In this document: positions 1 through 7,422 of the stretch, one piece after another
Numbering within the stretch: position 1 is the stretch's first letter
Layout: every line of letters begins with the position of its first letter
Source: JALORV01 sp035429805
GTDB taxonomy: Bacteria; Pseudomonadota; Gammaproteobacteria; Burkholderiales; Burkholderiaceae_F
Length of the DNA stretch: 64,000 bases
Direction: 5' to 3'
NCBI GenBank assembly: GCA_035429805.1
Contig: DAOMFL010000006.1
Location: forward strand, 1-64,000
Position numbers and translations under genes: made by a program
Notes under the pieces: generated by a model
What the model saw: only the letters and a program-made list of their open reading frames with translations
The model's database searches: none
Told to the model about the DNA's origin: nothing

Positions 1-2
1 GA

Positions 3-173
3 GCTGCGCGGTCCCTGTCGAGGGTTGCGGCCGCGTCGCTGCAGTCGCTGCAGGGATGCCTCTTGCCCAAGGGCAGCGCCTTGAAGAAATTTGAAGTGTT
101 CGCGACGAAGGCCGGAACCAAGCAGGTTGGCCGCAAACGCCGGCGAGGCCGCCGCGATGACAACGACTCTTGA
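3..173 (+). CDS. Possible C-terminal end of an unidentified upstream gene (partial)
   Basis: An open frame enters the window from the left and ends at TGA 171-173. Its last residues are strongly basic (a KRRRGRR run followed by DDNDS). Most third codon positions are G or C, as in the real genes here, which is the main reason for calling it. No start codon or recognisable domain is visible, so no function is proposed. Bases 174-263 hold no other convincing gene; the 3' end of that stretch carries the ribosome binding site of the next gene. Confidence 0.4.
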   Translation, partial: AARSLSRVAAASLQSLQGCLLPKGSALKKFEVFATKAGTKQVGRKRRRGRRDDNDS

Positions 174-263
174 CGGCCCAATTGCAGTCTTTCCCGGACG
201 CCGGCCGATTGACCTAAAGGCGGACCTGAGCTATTTCGTGCCCTCCGGTGAATGGAGAAGACA

Positions 264-1169
264 ATGGCCAGCGTTCTCGAGCTCGGTTACCTCGGTGTGG
301 GTACGACAGACTTGCCTGCGTGGAACAAGATGGCCAGCGAGGTCTTCGGTATGCAGATCGTGCCCGGGGACACCGCGAGCACGTCTTATCTGCGGATGGA
401 CGAGCATCATCACCGCATCGAACTCAACACGGGTGGGCCGGAGGACCTGCAGTTCGTCGGCTGGGAAGTGCCTGATGCCATGGCCCTGCAAGCCATCGCA
501 AGCAAACTTGTCGACGGCGGGATGGACGTGAAGGCCGGCAGTCGCGACGGTGCGGATCAACGGCGCGTCGTTGAATTCATCAAGTGCGTAGATCCGAGCG
601 GCATTCCGACCGAGATTTTCTATGGCCACCCGGTCAATCCGCAGCCGTACCATCCCAGCAGAGCGGGGAGCGGCTTCAAGACAGCGGGCGAAGGCTTGGG
701 CCACATCCTGGTCCACGCTCCTGAAATCGACGCTAGCATCCGCTTCTACCGCGACCTGCTTGGCTTTCGCGTGAGTGATTTCACTACCATTGCAACGCCA
801 AACGGCCCGCTGCGCCTCGCTTTCCTGCACTGCAACTCGCGTCACCATTCGATCGCCTTCATCGGCGCCCCGGGTCCGAAAAGACTCAACCACATCATGT
901 TCGAGAGCAACGCGCTGATGGACGTTGGAATTGGTCGAGACGCGTGCCTGGCAAGAAACATCCCCATCGTCATTGACCTGGGCTGCCATATGAACGACCG
1001 CATGGTGTCGTTTTACGCGGCCTGTCCCTCGGGCTTTGCGCTCGAGTATGGCTGGGGCGCAAGAGTTGTCGACGATGCGACCTGGCAGGTTGAGTACTAC
1101 GACTCGGTCGACAGCATCTGGGGACACCCGCAACTCAAGATGTTGGCAGCAGGCGGGCCTCCGAAATGA
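264..1169 (+). CDS. VOC-family type I extradiol dioxygenase (BphC-like)
   Basis: Predicted 301-residue ring-cleavage dioxygenase with two tandem VOC modules. Numbered from the ATG at 264, the iron ligands of the BphC family are all present: H147 (GHILVH), H210 (LNHIMFE) and E261 (FALEYG). The second-shell residues H195, H242 and Y251 are also in place, so it should be an active Fe(II) enzyme opening a catechol-type ring next to the hydroxyls. The in-frame ATG at 252 is less likely, because GGAGA at 254-258 is ideally spaced from the ATG at 264. No other aromatic-degradation gene is adjacent, so the substrate (biphenyl-, steroid- or simpler catechol-like) cannot be told. Confidence 0.85.
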   Translation: MASVLELGYLGVGTTDLPAWNKMASEVFGMQIVPGDTASTSYLRMDEHHHRIELNTGGPEDLQFVGWEVPDAMALQAIASKLVDGGMDVKAGSRDGADQRRVVEFIKCVDPSGIPTEIFYGHPVNPQPYHPSRAGSGFKTAGEGLGHILVHAPEIDASIRFYRDLLGFRVSDFTTIATPNGPLRLAFLHCNSRHHSIAFIGAPGPKRLNHIMFESNALMDVGIGRDACLARNIPIVIDLGCHMNDRMVSFYAACPSGFALEYGWGARVVDDATWQVEYYDSVDSIWGHPQLKMLAAGGPPK

Positions 1170-1595
1170 AACGTCCGCCATCGGCGTGAATTGCGCGGCC
1201 GCTTCGGCAAGAAGCTGAGGACGGTTAGGGGTCGTAGCACCTCTGCAGCGTGATAGGCAAACTACGGCCAGAACCGGACTGTTCGAACGCTCGGTCGACG
1301 CGCCCAAAGGCCGACGCCGACACTCGCAAGGCGCGGCCTGACCATAACTTTCCTCACGTGCGTGCGGTGTCGGCCCGTCGCGTCCAGCGCGAATGCCCGG
1401 CGCCATGCCGAGCGGATTTTCGGCTGCGCGCTTGCGCAGCGTCAATGCGCGCAACCGCGGCCCGACGAAATTGACACAGGAGTCTCGGCGGGTCAGCGAA
1501 GGAGACCTTCTGGCGCCCAACAGTTGCTTTCGCCAGTCATCTGCCGTTGCGATTTTGTTCCAAGCGTTGGAAGTTCTCGATAGCCGGGGTCATCG
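1170..1595. other. Non-coding gap with a degenerate repeat copy
   Basis: No credible gene on either strand. The long minus-strand frame across it is antisense to the dioxygenase and has no domain signature. The gap contains one copy of the dispersed CGGCCA-N36 repeat at 1265-1312. Confidence 0.6.
1265..1312 (+). repeat. Degenerate dispersed repeat, copy 1
   Basis: CGGCCA at 1265-1270 is followed, about 36 bases later, by AAAGGCCG, a variant of the AAAGCGG end seen in other copies. Divergent copy, recognised by spacing and position in a gene gap. Confidence 0.3.
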
Positions 1596-2108
1596 ATGAG
1601 TTCCCGACACTTTGTCAGCGCCGCGCTAGCCTTGATAGGGCTTGCAATCGTCGAGGGATGTGGCGACGCCCTGGTGGATGAGTACCTCAATCGAGACGAC
1701 TGGGCCGAACTGGTCGTCCTGATCAGTTCGACTCAGCCCTCTCTGGTTCCAGGACAGCAGGGCACGGTGCTGGCGCGCGTGCCGAACGTTGGAAAGTCCC
1801 CGGCCCCGGAAGTAGTACTCCAGTTCCCGCCGCCGATCGGGTTTCAGTACGACCGCGTGACCTGTGCCTCTTCGGGCACTGTCATCTGCCCGCCGGTCTC
1901 GTTGCAGCAGCTTGCCGGAGGAGTCATCGTCTCGACGTTCCCGCCGCGCAGCGAACTGGCGTTCACTTTCGAAGGCGTGGTGACTGGCGATGTCGGTACG
2001 CAGATTGCAATCACCGGATCTGCGAAGTCCGACTACCCGTATTGGGATAAGGACCTCAGCAACAACAGCGCACTGCTGTACATCCCGATCGTCGCTCCGG
2101 CCGAGTAA
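1596..2108 (+). CDS. Secreted or lipid-anchored CARDB/DUF11-like protein
   Basis: 170 residues: a hydrophobic N-terminal segment ending in VEGC (a weak lipobox with Glu at -2), then one beta-rich domain. The stretch around PNVGKSPAPEVVLQF resembles DUF11/CARDB-type surface adhesin-like domains, in which a bacterial Ig-like fold asks for separation of parallel terms; a Cys pair (TCASSGTVIC) could form a disulfide. Probably exported. Function unknown; it stands alone between two non-coding gaps. The domain assignment is inferred from pattern only. Confidence 0.55.
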   Translation: MSSRHFVSAALALIGLAIVEGCGDALVDEYLNRDDWAELVVLISSTQPSLVPGQQGTVLARVPNVGKSPAPEVVLQFPPPIGFQYDRVTCASSGTVICPPVSLQQLAGGVIVSTFPPRSELAFTFEGVVTGDVGTQIAITGSAKSDYPYWDKDLSNNSALLYIPIVAPAE

Positions 2109-2146
2109 GGCGGCAGTTGGTGGAGAACAGAAGCAATCTCTGCACC

Positions 2147-2195
2147 CGGCCAATTACTGTCGTCACCGACGATCGAGCAAACTGCCCGAAACCGG
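2147..2195 (+). repeat. Degenerate dispersed repeat, copy 2
   Basis: CGGCCA at 2147-2152, then exactly 36 bases, then AAACCGG at 2189-2195. One mismatch from the AAAGCGG end at identical spacing. Lies between two genes. Confidence 0.4.
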
Positions 2196-2234
2196 ATGCG
2201 TTTGCCCAAAGCGAATGCTGACTGGCGCCGACGC

Positions 2235-3122
2235 TTACCACTTCATCTCGCCCTTGTTGACCTTGGCGCCGATGTCCAGCGCGACACCGAGCCCTGCCTT
2301 TGGAAACGCCGCTTTCATCGCTTCGATGAGAGCACCGGAAGTTGCGGCCTTGGCAAGTTCCGATTCGAAGCGACTCAGATACGCTTGCGTGTGGACGATC
2401 TGCGAAGCGTCCTGCGCTTCGCCGGCCGCCGCGTGACCGGGAATCACGCGCGAGGGCTGCAGCGCGGCCATTGCGCCGAGCTTCTTCACCCAGGCGGCGC
2501 GTTCTTCAGCGGTCTGAGTGTCCGCTGTCCAGGCATGCAGGCCGGCGAACACGTTGACGCCGCCGGCGATCGTCTTGATTGACGGGATCCACACGTAGCT
2601 GCGGTGAGGTAATGAATCGTCCAGCCCGCGGATCTCCAACACCTGCTCTTCCAGTGCGATCGTGTTGCCGTTCAGCACCTCCGGCAGGGACACGCTTTGG
2701 GGGGCGTTGGCACCGAGCCGTGGCCCCCAGACCTGCTGCTTGGTCTGCAGCGTGGCCTGAATCTTCTTCAGCGTCGGCTCGGTAGTGACGACCTTCGCGT
2801 CGGGGAAGAACTGCTTCAGGACGTCGATGCCGAAGTAAAAGTCCGGGTCGGCCTGGCTGATGTAAATGGTCTTCAGCGTCTTCTTGCTGTCGAGCACCAT
2901 TGCAGCGATCCGCAGCGCGTCGGCGCGCGTGAAGCCGGTGTCGAGCAGCACGGCGTCCGTCTTGCCCGTAATCAGCGTGGCACTGACATGGAAACTGCCG
3001 CCATCGGCGTTATAGACCTGCACTGCTAGCGGGCCCGGCTGGGCGGCGGCGGCGCCGGGGACGATGCCGAGCGTCATCCCGAGCGGGAAGAAGGCGCGGG
3101 CCAGCGGTTTGATCGTGCTCAT
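2235..3122 (-). CDS. MBL-fold protein with a degenerate metal site
   Basis: 295 residues with a signal peptide (about 1-27, cut near GAAAAQ) and a metallo-beta-lactamase fold. The usual THxHxDH motif is replaced: at 89-98 the sequence is SQADPDFYFG, so the three His positions are Gln90, Asp92 and Phe95, and only Asp94 survives. The downstream VIPGH (His230) and the D61-T-G loop are kept. The YFG after the motif is typical of a secreted MBL subfamily with altered ligands. It is divergent from a LysR regulator 104 bases away, the normal layout for a regulated target. Hydrolase activity is uncertain because of the missing ligands. Confidence 0.8.
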   Translation of the reverse strand: MSTIKPLARAFFPLGMTLGIVPGAAAAQPGPLAVQVYNADGGSFHVSATLITGKTDAVLLDTGFTRADALRIAAMVLDSKKTLKTIYISQADPDFYFGIDVLKQFFPDAKVVTTEPTLKKIQATLQTKQQVWGPRLGANAPQSVSLPEVLNGNTIALEEQVLEIRGLDDSLPHRSYVWIPSIKTIAGGVNVFAGLHAWTADTQTAEERAAWVKKLGAMAALQPSRVIPGHAAAGEAQDASQIVHTQAYLSRFESELAKAATSGALIEAMKAAFPKAGLGVALDIGAKVNKGEMKW

Positions 3123-3182
3123 CGGCGTGCTCCAGGGTATGGCAACGAGGCGGACTTTATTAGGCCGCGCGCTGGAGATAAA

Positions 3183-3196
3183 CGCTACGATTAGCG
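3183..3196. promoter_or_regulatory. Candidate LysR operator
   Basis: The inverted repeat CGCTA-CGAT-TAGCG lies in the 104-base space between the MBL-fold gene and the LysR gene, about 31 bases before the LysR start. LysR-type regulators usually bind such short dyads in divergent promoters. Arms are only 5 bp, so this is tentative. Confidence 0.35.
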
Positions 3197-3226
3197 AAAC
3201 TTTGTCAACCAGATCGAAACAATCCG

Positions 3227-4180
3227 ATGGACCGGCTCACAGCCATGCAGGTGTTCGTCGAAGTTGCCGAGCGCGCCAGCCTTACCGATGCCGCCGAGGC
3301 TCTCGACCTGTCACGCGCGATGGTGTCGCGTTACGTCGTCGGCCTCGAGCAGTGGCTCGGCGTACGGCTGCTGCATCGGACGACCCGCCGCGTCAGCCTC
3401 ACCGACGCCGGCGCGGAGGCGATTGAGCGCTGCAAGCAGGTGCTGGAGGTGACCCGCGACGTGCAGGCGGTGGCTGGCGCACGCCGCGTGCAGCCGAAGG
3501 GCAAGCTGCGGATCACCGCCAGCACTTCGTTTGCACAGAGGCATCTGGCGGGTGCCATGGTCGAGTTCCTGTCGCGCTATCCGCAGACCCAGATCGAACT
3601 GCTCGCGATGGAACGGGTGGTCAATCTGGTCGAAGATAGGATCGACTTGGCGGTACGGATCGGCCGTCAGCTCGACGACGGGTTGGTGGCGCGCCCTCTG
3701 GGCGTGTGTCACTCGGTGATCTGCGCTTCACCTGCGTATCTGGCCAAGCACGGAGCGCCGCGCACTCCGAATCAGCTGAGCAAGCATCAGTGCATCACGC
3801 ACGCGCAGGTCGGGCGCACCGAGTTTGTCTTGCTCCGCGAAGGACGCGTCACGAGCGTGCCGGTTCGAAGCGCCTTCCAGAGCAACGACGTGGCCGTGAC
3901 GTGCCGTGCAGCACTAGGAGGAGGAGGCATTGCCTTGCTGCCGACGTACTTCGTCAGCGGCGAGATCAAGCGCGGCGAACTGGTGCGGCTGCTGCCCGAC
4001 TACGAGCCCGAGCCCTTGGGCATCTACGCCGCTTATCTGTCGCGGGCCCATCAGCCGCTGCTGCTGCGTCTGATGGTGGACTTTCTGGCGGAACGCTTCG
4101 GCGGGGAGGTTGCTTCGTGGGACCAAGAAATCGCCGCGGCGCGGGCGAGCCGAAGCAAGCGAGCGCGCCAACCCGTGTAA
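3227..4180 (+). CDS. LysR-family transcriptional regulator
   Basis: 317 residues in the standard LysR layout: an N-terminal winged HTH (about 1-60, with SLTDAAEALDLSRAMVSRYV as the recognition region) and a LysR substrate-binding domain (about 90-295, starting at GKLRITASTSFAQRHL). It probably regulates the divergent MBL-fold gene and itself. The CrgA/DsdC-like group is typical of this N-terminus (MDRLTAMQVFVEVAE). The ligand is not predictable. Confidence 0.9.
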   Translation: MDRLTAMQVFVEVAERASLTDAAEALDLSRAMVSRYVVGLEQWLGVRLLHRTTRRVSLTDAGAEAIERCKQVLEVTRDVQAVAGARRVQPKGKLRITASTSFAQRHLAGAMVEFLSRYPQTQIELLAMERVVNLVEDRIDLAVRIGRQLDDGLVARPLGVCHSVICASPAYLAKHGAPRTPNQLSKHQCITHAQVGRTEFVLLREGRVTSVPVRSAFQSNDVAVTCRAALGGGGIALLPTYFVSGEIKRGELVRLLPDYEPEPLGIYAAYLSRAHQPLLLRLMVDFLAERFGGEVASWDQEIAAARASRSKRARQPV

Positions 4181-4405
4181 GCGCCTTCAGGCAGTGGCCG
4201 CGGCGTGAGGAAGTGGTGGCGGAACTCTTAGGATCGCTCAGCCGGGGTTAGGCGGGCTGCGGCCACGACCGGACGAACCGGCGGTTGACCCAGTCAGACC
4301 CAAAGCGGACTCTGCCGCGCTCGCCGGGCGACGGCTAGATTTCCTGCCTACGAGCGAGTCCGAGGTGATCAAGGTCCGGAAGGCCGAAGCGTGGGACCTA
4401 AGTGG
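4181..4405. other. Convergent gap with a repeat copy
   Basis: 225 bases between the LysR gene and the oppositely oriented PKD lipoprotein gene. No gene and no clear terminator hairpin with a T-run was found. The dispersed repeat occurs at 4260-4308. Confidence 0.5.
4260..4308 (+). repeat. Degenerate dispersed repeat, copy 3 (exact ends)
   Basis: CGGCCA at 4260-4265, 36 bases, AAAGCGG at 4302-4308. Same ends and same spacing as copies 4 and 5. Confidence 0.5.
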
Positions 4406-6010
4406 TCACGGCGCGACGACCTCCACTCGCACCATGATTCCATAGCCTTCCACCTGCGGAGTTCCGTTCTCAATGAGAACGCCCGGATTGGTATAGCTGC
4501 CCATCGAAGGCGGCATTGCAGTGGAGTACAGCCCGACGTTGAGCGAGTCGTATGGACCCGTGACACCAAGCGCAGGCGATCCGTAGCTTCTTGTGTTGTA
4601 TGAAACTTCAAATGCCAGCACGTCGTCGGGCAGCTTGATGTTTAGCGAACTCAGGGCGAACGTGATTGGCGCGAGGAATCCGTTGTAGCAAGCGTTGTTC
4701 GACGCTTTCCACTTGCCCACGTCGGCGCCCACGCAAGTCGGATCAGCGGACGGGCGGAACGGAATGGCGAAGGTTTGCGTACGCGTCGCAAGCAGATTGC
4801 CCATGCTGTCGTAAACCTTGAGTGTGATCGGATGGTTGAACGTCGCGTTTGCGGCGGAAGCGCAGTCGAGCGTGTTCCAACCGCCGGTCTGGCAGGCCCA
4901 ACTGCTCATCGCCACCGTGATCGCGTGCAACGTTCGCGGCGAGCCAGCCTTTAGGGCGACGCGATCGCCAAGGCTGGTCAGGGCGGCCGCTTCGAATCCG
5001 TAGCTGGGGGTATTCGGAGGAAGTGGCGCAACGGATTCGAACCCGACTACTGTCGACGCAGTAATGGCCACCGTGCCTGGCGCGCTGTTGACTTTGCCAT
5101 CGTTCACGATGAGCGTCGCCACATAGGTTCCCGGGGCGTCTGCCGTGAATGTCGGGGTGGAACTCGTGGCAGCGCTCAAGCTGGCTGTGCTGCCCGTCGG
5201 CTTGGTCGTCAGGGTCCACGCGTAAGTGAGCGCGTCACCGTTCGCATCCGAACTGCCGTTGCCGTTCAGGGTAACGGCGGAGCCGGCAGTCACCGACTGT
5301 GCGGCTCCGGCGTTTGCGACCGGCGCAGCATTGGCGACGGCGGCCGTGATCGTCACGGTCGCCGGCGCGCTGTCGACCTGGCCATCATTGACGGTCAGCG
5401 TGGCGACGTAAGTGCCGGCAACATCGGCTGTGAACGTCGGTGCGGCCGAAGTCGCGCCGGCAAGCGCGGCTGCACTGCTGGCCGGCTTGCTGCTGAGCGT
5501 CCATGCGTATGTCAGCGGATCGCCATTCGCGTCAGAACTGGAGCGGCCATCCAAGGTGACGGTCGCCCCAGTGAGCACGCTCTGCGCGGTGCCAGCGTTG
5601 GCAACTGGTGCCGCATTCGCCGTGGCCGCAGACACCCTGGTTGTCGCCACACCACTGGACAGCGCGCCATCGCTGACGACCAGGCTCGCGACGTACATTC
5701 CGGGCATGTCCGCAATGAAGGTAGGCTTGGCAGAGGCTGGGTCGCTCAAAGCTGCTGCGCTGTTCTGTGGCTTGCCGGACAGCGTCCACGAGAACGCGAT
5801 CGAATTGCCGTTCAGGTCGGTGCTGGCGCTTCCGTCAAGTGTTACAACCGTCGAACCGGCAATGACGCTCTGGTCGGGTCCGGCATTGGCAACAGGGGCC
5901 ACATTGATTACAGGCGCTAGGCTGCTCGAGTCTGGACTTCCTCCGCATGCCGACAGCGCGCCGGAAACGACGAAGGCCGCAAGTACTACGTTCTTTGCTC
6001 TCACAATCAT
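4406..6010 (-). CDS. PKD-repeat lipoprotein
   Basis: About 534 residues. The N-terminus is a lipoprotein signal with lipobox LSAC (Cys22 from the ATG at 6010), followed by a Ser-rich linker and three tandem PKD-type domains of about 92 residues. Each domain opens with APVANAG and contains DANGD/DLNGN, then YAWTL or FSWTL, then GTYVATL. The last 210 residues form a different C-terminal domain with two Cys pairs (CQTGGWNTLDC and CVGADVG...NNAC) that may bind a ligand or stabilise the fold. Likely an outer-membrane-anchored adhesion or glycan-binding protein. A further upstream ATG (6034) exists, but AGAAGGG lies 6 bases before a GTG at 6004, so the true start may be 6004. Confidence 0.8.
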   Translation of the reverse strand: MIVRAKNVVLAAFVVSGALSACGGSPDSSSLAPVINVAPVANAGPDQSVIAGSTVVTLDGSASTDLNGNSIAFSWTLSGKPQNSAAALSDPASAKPTFIADMPGMYVASLVVSDGALSSGVATTRVSAATANAAPVANAGTAQSVLTGATVTLDGRSSSDANGDPLTYAWTLSSKPASSAAALAGATSAAPTFTADVAGTYVATLTVNDGQVDSAPATVTITAAVANAAPVANAGAAQSVTAGSAVTLNGNGSSDANGDALTYAWTLTTKPTGSTASLSAATSSTPTFTADAPGTYVATLIVNDGKVNSAPGTVAITASTVVGFESVAPLPPNTPSYGFEAAALTSLGDRVALKAGSPRTLHAITVAMSSWACQTGGWNTLDCASAANATFNHPITLKVYDSMGNLLATRTQTFAIPFRPSADPTCVGADVGKWKASNNACYNGFLAPITFALSSLNIKLPDDVLAFEVSYNTRSYGSPALGVTGPYDSLNVGLYSTAMPPSMGSYTNPGVLIENGTPQVEGYGIMVRVEVVAP

Positions 6011-6407
6011 CCCTTCTTCTGAGCCGAGCGCCATACATCGCTCGCTTGGAAACTCACGCCCGCGTTCATTGACGGACCAAGCGATATTGATCTGGGACGG
6101 CCACCGGCAGTTGGTGCAAAAGGGAGAAGTTAGAGAGTCAAATCGCGAGAGTAATGTCGCGGTTTAGACAGGTTTTAGCCGCGATGGAGCAGATGCAGCG
6201 CGATCTGGTCTGCGCATTCACTGGCGAGTGTTCTAACCCGCCAGTAGTGATGCTCGAGGCCCTCAGCTGAGGCGTTCAGTGTTGCCATGACCTTGCAGAG
6301 AGCGGCCAGAAGCTGTCGCGAGGAGCCAGAACCAATGGCGCCCTAAAGCGGCCGCACGGATGCCCCGCGAATTGCCCGAAACCGCCCCTTGACTATATGC
6401 ATATCAT
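6011..6407. other. Gap with the divergent promoters of the PKD gene and brnTA
   Basis: About 400 bases without a gene; plus-strand frames here are antisense shadows of the PKD gene. The right end carries the brnT promoter (6389-6416), and a repeat copy lies at 6303-6351. No tRNA or small-RNA fold was recognised. Confidence 0.5.
6303..6351 (+). repeat. Degenerate dispersed repeat, copy 4 (exact ends)
   Basis: CGGCCA at 6303-6308, 36 bases, AAAGCGG at 6345-6351. The start continues CGGCCAGAAGC, shared with the copy at 8984. Confidence 0.5.
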
Positions 6408-6416
6408 ATGCATAAT
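6389..6416 (+). promoter_or_regulatory. brnTA promoter with paired palindromic operator
   Basis: TTGACT (6389-6394) and CATAAT (6411-6416) are spaced by 16 bases, a good sigma-70 promoter. The spacer is filled by ATATGCATAT (6395-6404) and ATATGCATAA (6406-6415), two near-palindromes 11 bp apart, so they sit on the same face of the helix. BrnA-type antitoxins autoregulate their operons, so this is the likely BrnA/BrnT-BrnA operator. Confidence 0.6.
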
Positions 6417-6689
6417 GGCAATGTGGACATAGAGTTCGATCCGGCAAAGGCGCGGGCAAATCTGCGCAAGCACCGCGTCAGCTTCGCGGACGCGGAACAG
6501 GCGCTGCGAGATCCGTTTGCCGTAACAATCGACGATCCAGACGCCGAAGGCGAGCAACGCTTCGTCACCCTAGGGATGGACACCCTGGGGCGAGTATTGG
6601 TCGTTATCCACACTGCCCGGGGCGATCGAGTGCGTCTCATCTCAGCAAGGAAGGCCAGCAAAGGCGAAGTGGAGCAATACCATGCGTAA
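6408..6689 (+). CDS. brnT: BrnT-family toxin
   Basis: 93 residues from the ATG at 6408, matching the BrnT ribonuclease toxin family: the IEFDPAKARANLRKHRVSF opening, DPFAVTIDDPDAEGEQRF in the middle and DRVRLISARKAS near the end. BrnT has a RelE-like RNase fold and is neutralised by BrnA. The annotated ATG lies inside the promoter, overlapping the operator. A GTG at 6423 gives MDIEFDPAKA, the usual family start, and lies about where transcription should begin, so a leaderless start is possible. It overlaps brnA by 8 bases. Confidence 0.88.
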   Translation: MHNGNVDIEFDPAKARANLRKHRVSFADAEQALRDPFAVTIDDPDAEGEQRFVTLGMDTLGRVLVVIHTARGDRVRLISARKASKGEVEQYHA

Positions 6690-6948
6690 AGAGTACGACT
6701 TCAGCAAGGGGCGACGCGGCGCGGTTGTTTCTTCGAAGGGCAAGACCAGAATCACGATCATGCTCGACGACGACATCCTTGAGCACTTTCGTGCGCGAGC
6801 CGAGGCGGAGGGCATGGGTTATCAAACGATGATCAACGCCGCCCTGCGGGAAGCGACCGCCGGTACGAAAGGAAAGATGGCTGGCGAGAAGCCGTTGACT
6901 GCGGCGGCGTTGCGTAAGATCCTTCGGGAGGAGTTGCACGCCGCTTGA
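6682..6948 (+). CDS. brnA: BrnA-family antitoxin
   Basis: 88 residues, BrnA_antitoxin family. A ribbon-helix-helix DNA-binding segment (KTRITIMLDDDILEHFRARAEAEG, about 21-44) is followed by GYQTMINAALREA, which in this family contacts the toxin. It follows brnT with an 8-base overlap, the toxin-first order normal for brnTA. It should both neutralise BrnT and repress the shared promoter. Confidence 0.88.
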   Translation: MRKEYDFSKGRRGAVVSSKGKTRITIMLDDDILEHFRARAEAEGMGYQTMINAALREATAGTKGKMAGEKPLTAAALRKILREELHAA

Positions 6949-6963
6949 TGCGCTGTCTCTGGT

Positions 6964-7012
6964 CGGCCACAAGCAGAAGTAAGCTACGTGTGGCTGACTG
7001 GCCTGAAAGCGG
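6964..7012 (+). repeat. Degenerate dispersed repeat, copy 5 (exact ends)
   Basis: CGGCCA at 6964-6969, 36 bases, AAAGCGG at 7006-7012. It begins 16 bases after the brnA stop codon. Confidence 0.5.
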
Positions 7013-7078
7013 ACAGCTTGGTTAGCAACTCCGCAAACGGACGCTACTAAGCGATCCACGCAATACCCATAGCGCGGG

Positions 7079-7325
7079 TCACTTGAGGGCTTCGATCTTG
7101 GGCGGCTGCCACGAACCGTCGAGTATCGCCGGCTTGCCCCAATAGGCGCGGATGTAAAGCGAGAACGGGCTGCCGGGCGCAGGCAGCCAGTTGCTTTCCT
7201 TGTCCTTGCCGGGCGATTTCGCGCAGGCGTACAGCGTCAGCGATCCATCCGGATTCCGCTTCAGCGACTTGTTCTTCGTGCCGAGCGAGTAACGCTTCAG
7301 CGCGTTGGGATGGAAGAGATGCTCG
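7079..7325 (-). pseudogene. C-terminal remnant of a DUF1254/DUF1214 protein
   Basis: Reading the minus strand down to TGA at 7081-7079 gives a continuous frame with HLFHPNALKRYSLGTKNK, then NPDGSLTLY, then GKDKESNWLPAPGSPFSLY and WGKPAILDGSWQPPKIE. This is the C-terminal end of DUF1214 proteins (often paired with DUF1254). The preceding about 300 residues of such a protein are absent: homology stops near 7325 and the amidohydrolase starts 98 bases further on. There is no start codon or ribosome binding site for the fragment, so it is a decayed remnant. Confidence 0.75.
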
Positions 7326-7422
7326 GGAGCCAGCCTGGACCTCCAGCGACGACTGGGCGATGGTTCCTGCCCGGCTGTGCGAGGATGTGCCTGCTCTGCG
7401 ATCTGACCGGAGGTTTGTCGCT

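Noticed and set aside
156..260. Short frame MTTTLDGPIAVF... before the dioxygenase
   Set aside because: Mixed third positions, no family, and runs out of frame into the dioxygenase gene.
231..1520. 429-codon minus-strand frame
   Set aside because: Antisense to the dioxygenase with intact metal ligands on the plus strand; no domain or ribosome binding site.
5412..6167. 251-codon plus-strand frame over the PKD gene
   Set aside because: Mirror of the PKD repeats (repeated pattern on the opposite strand); lipobox and domains are clear on the minus strand.
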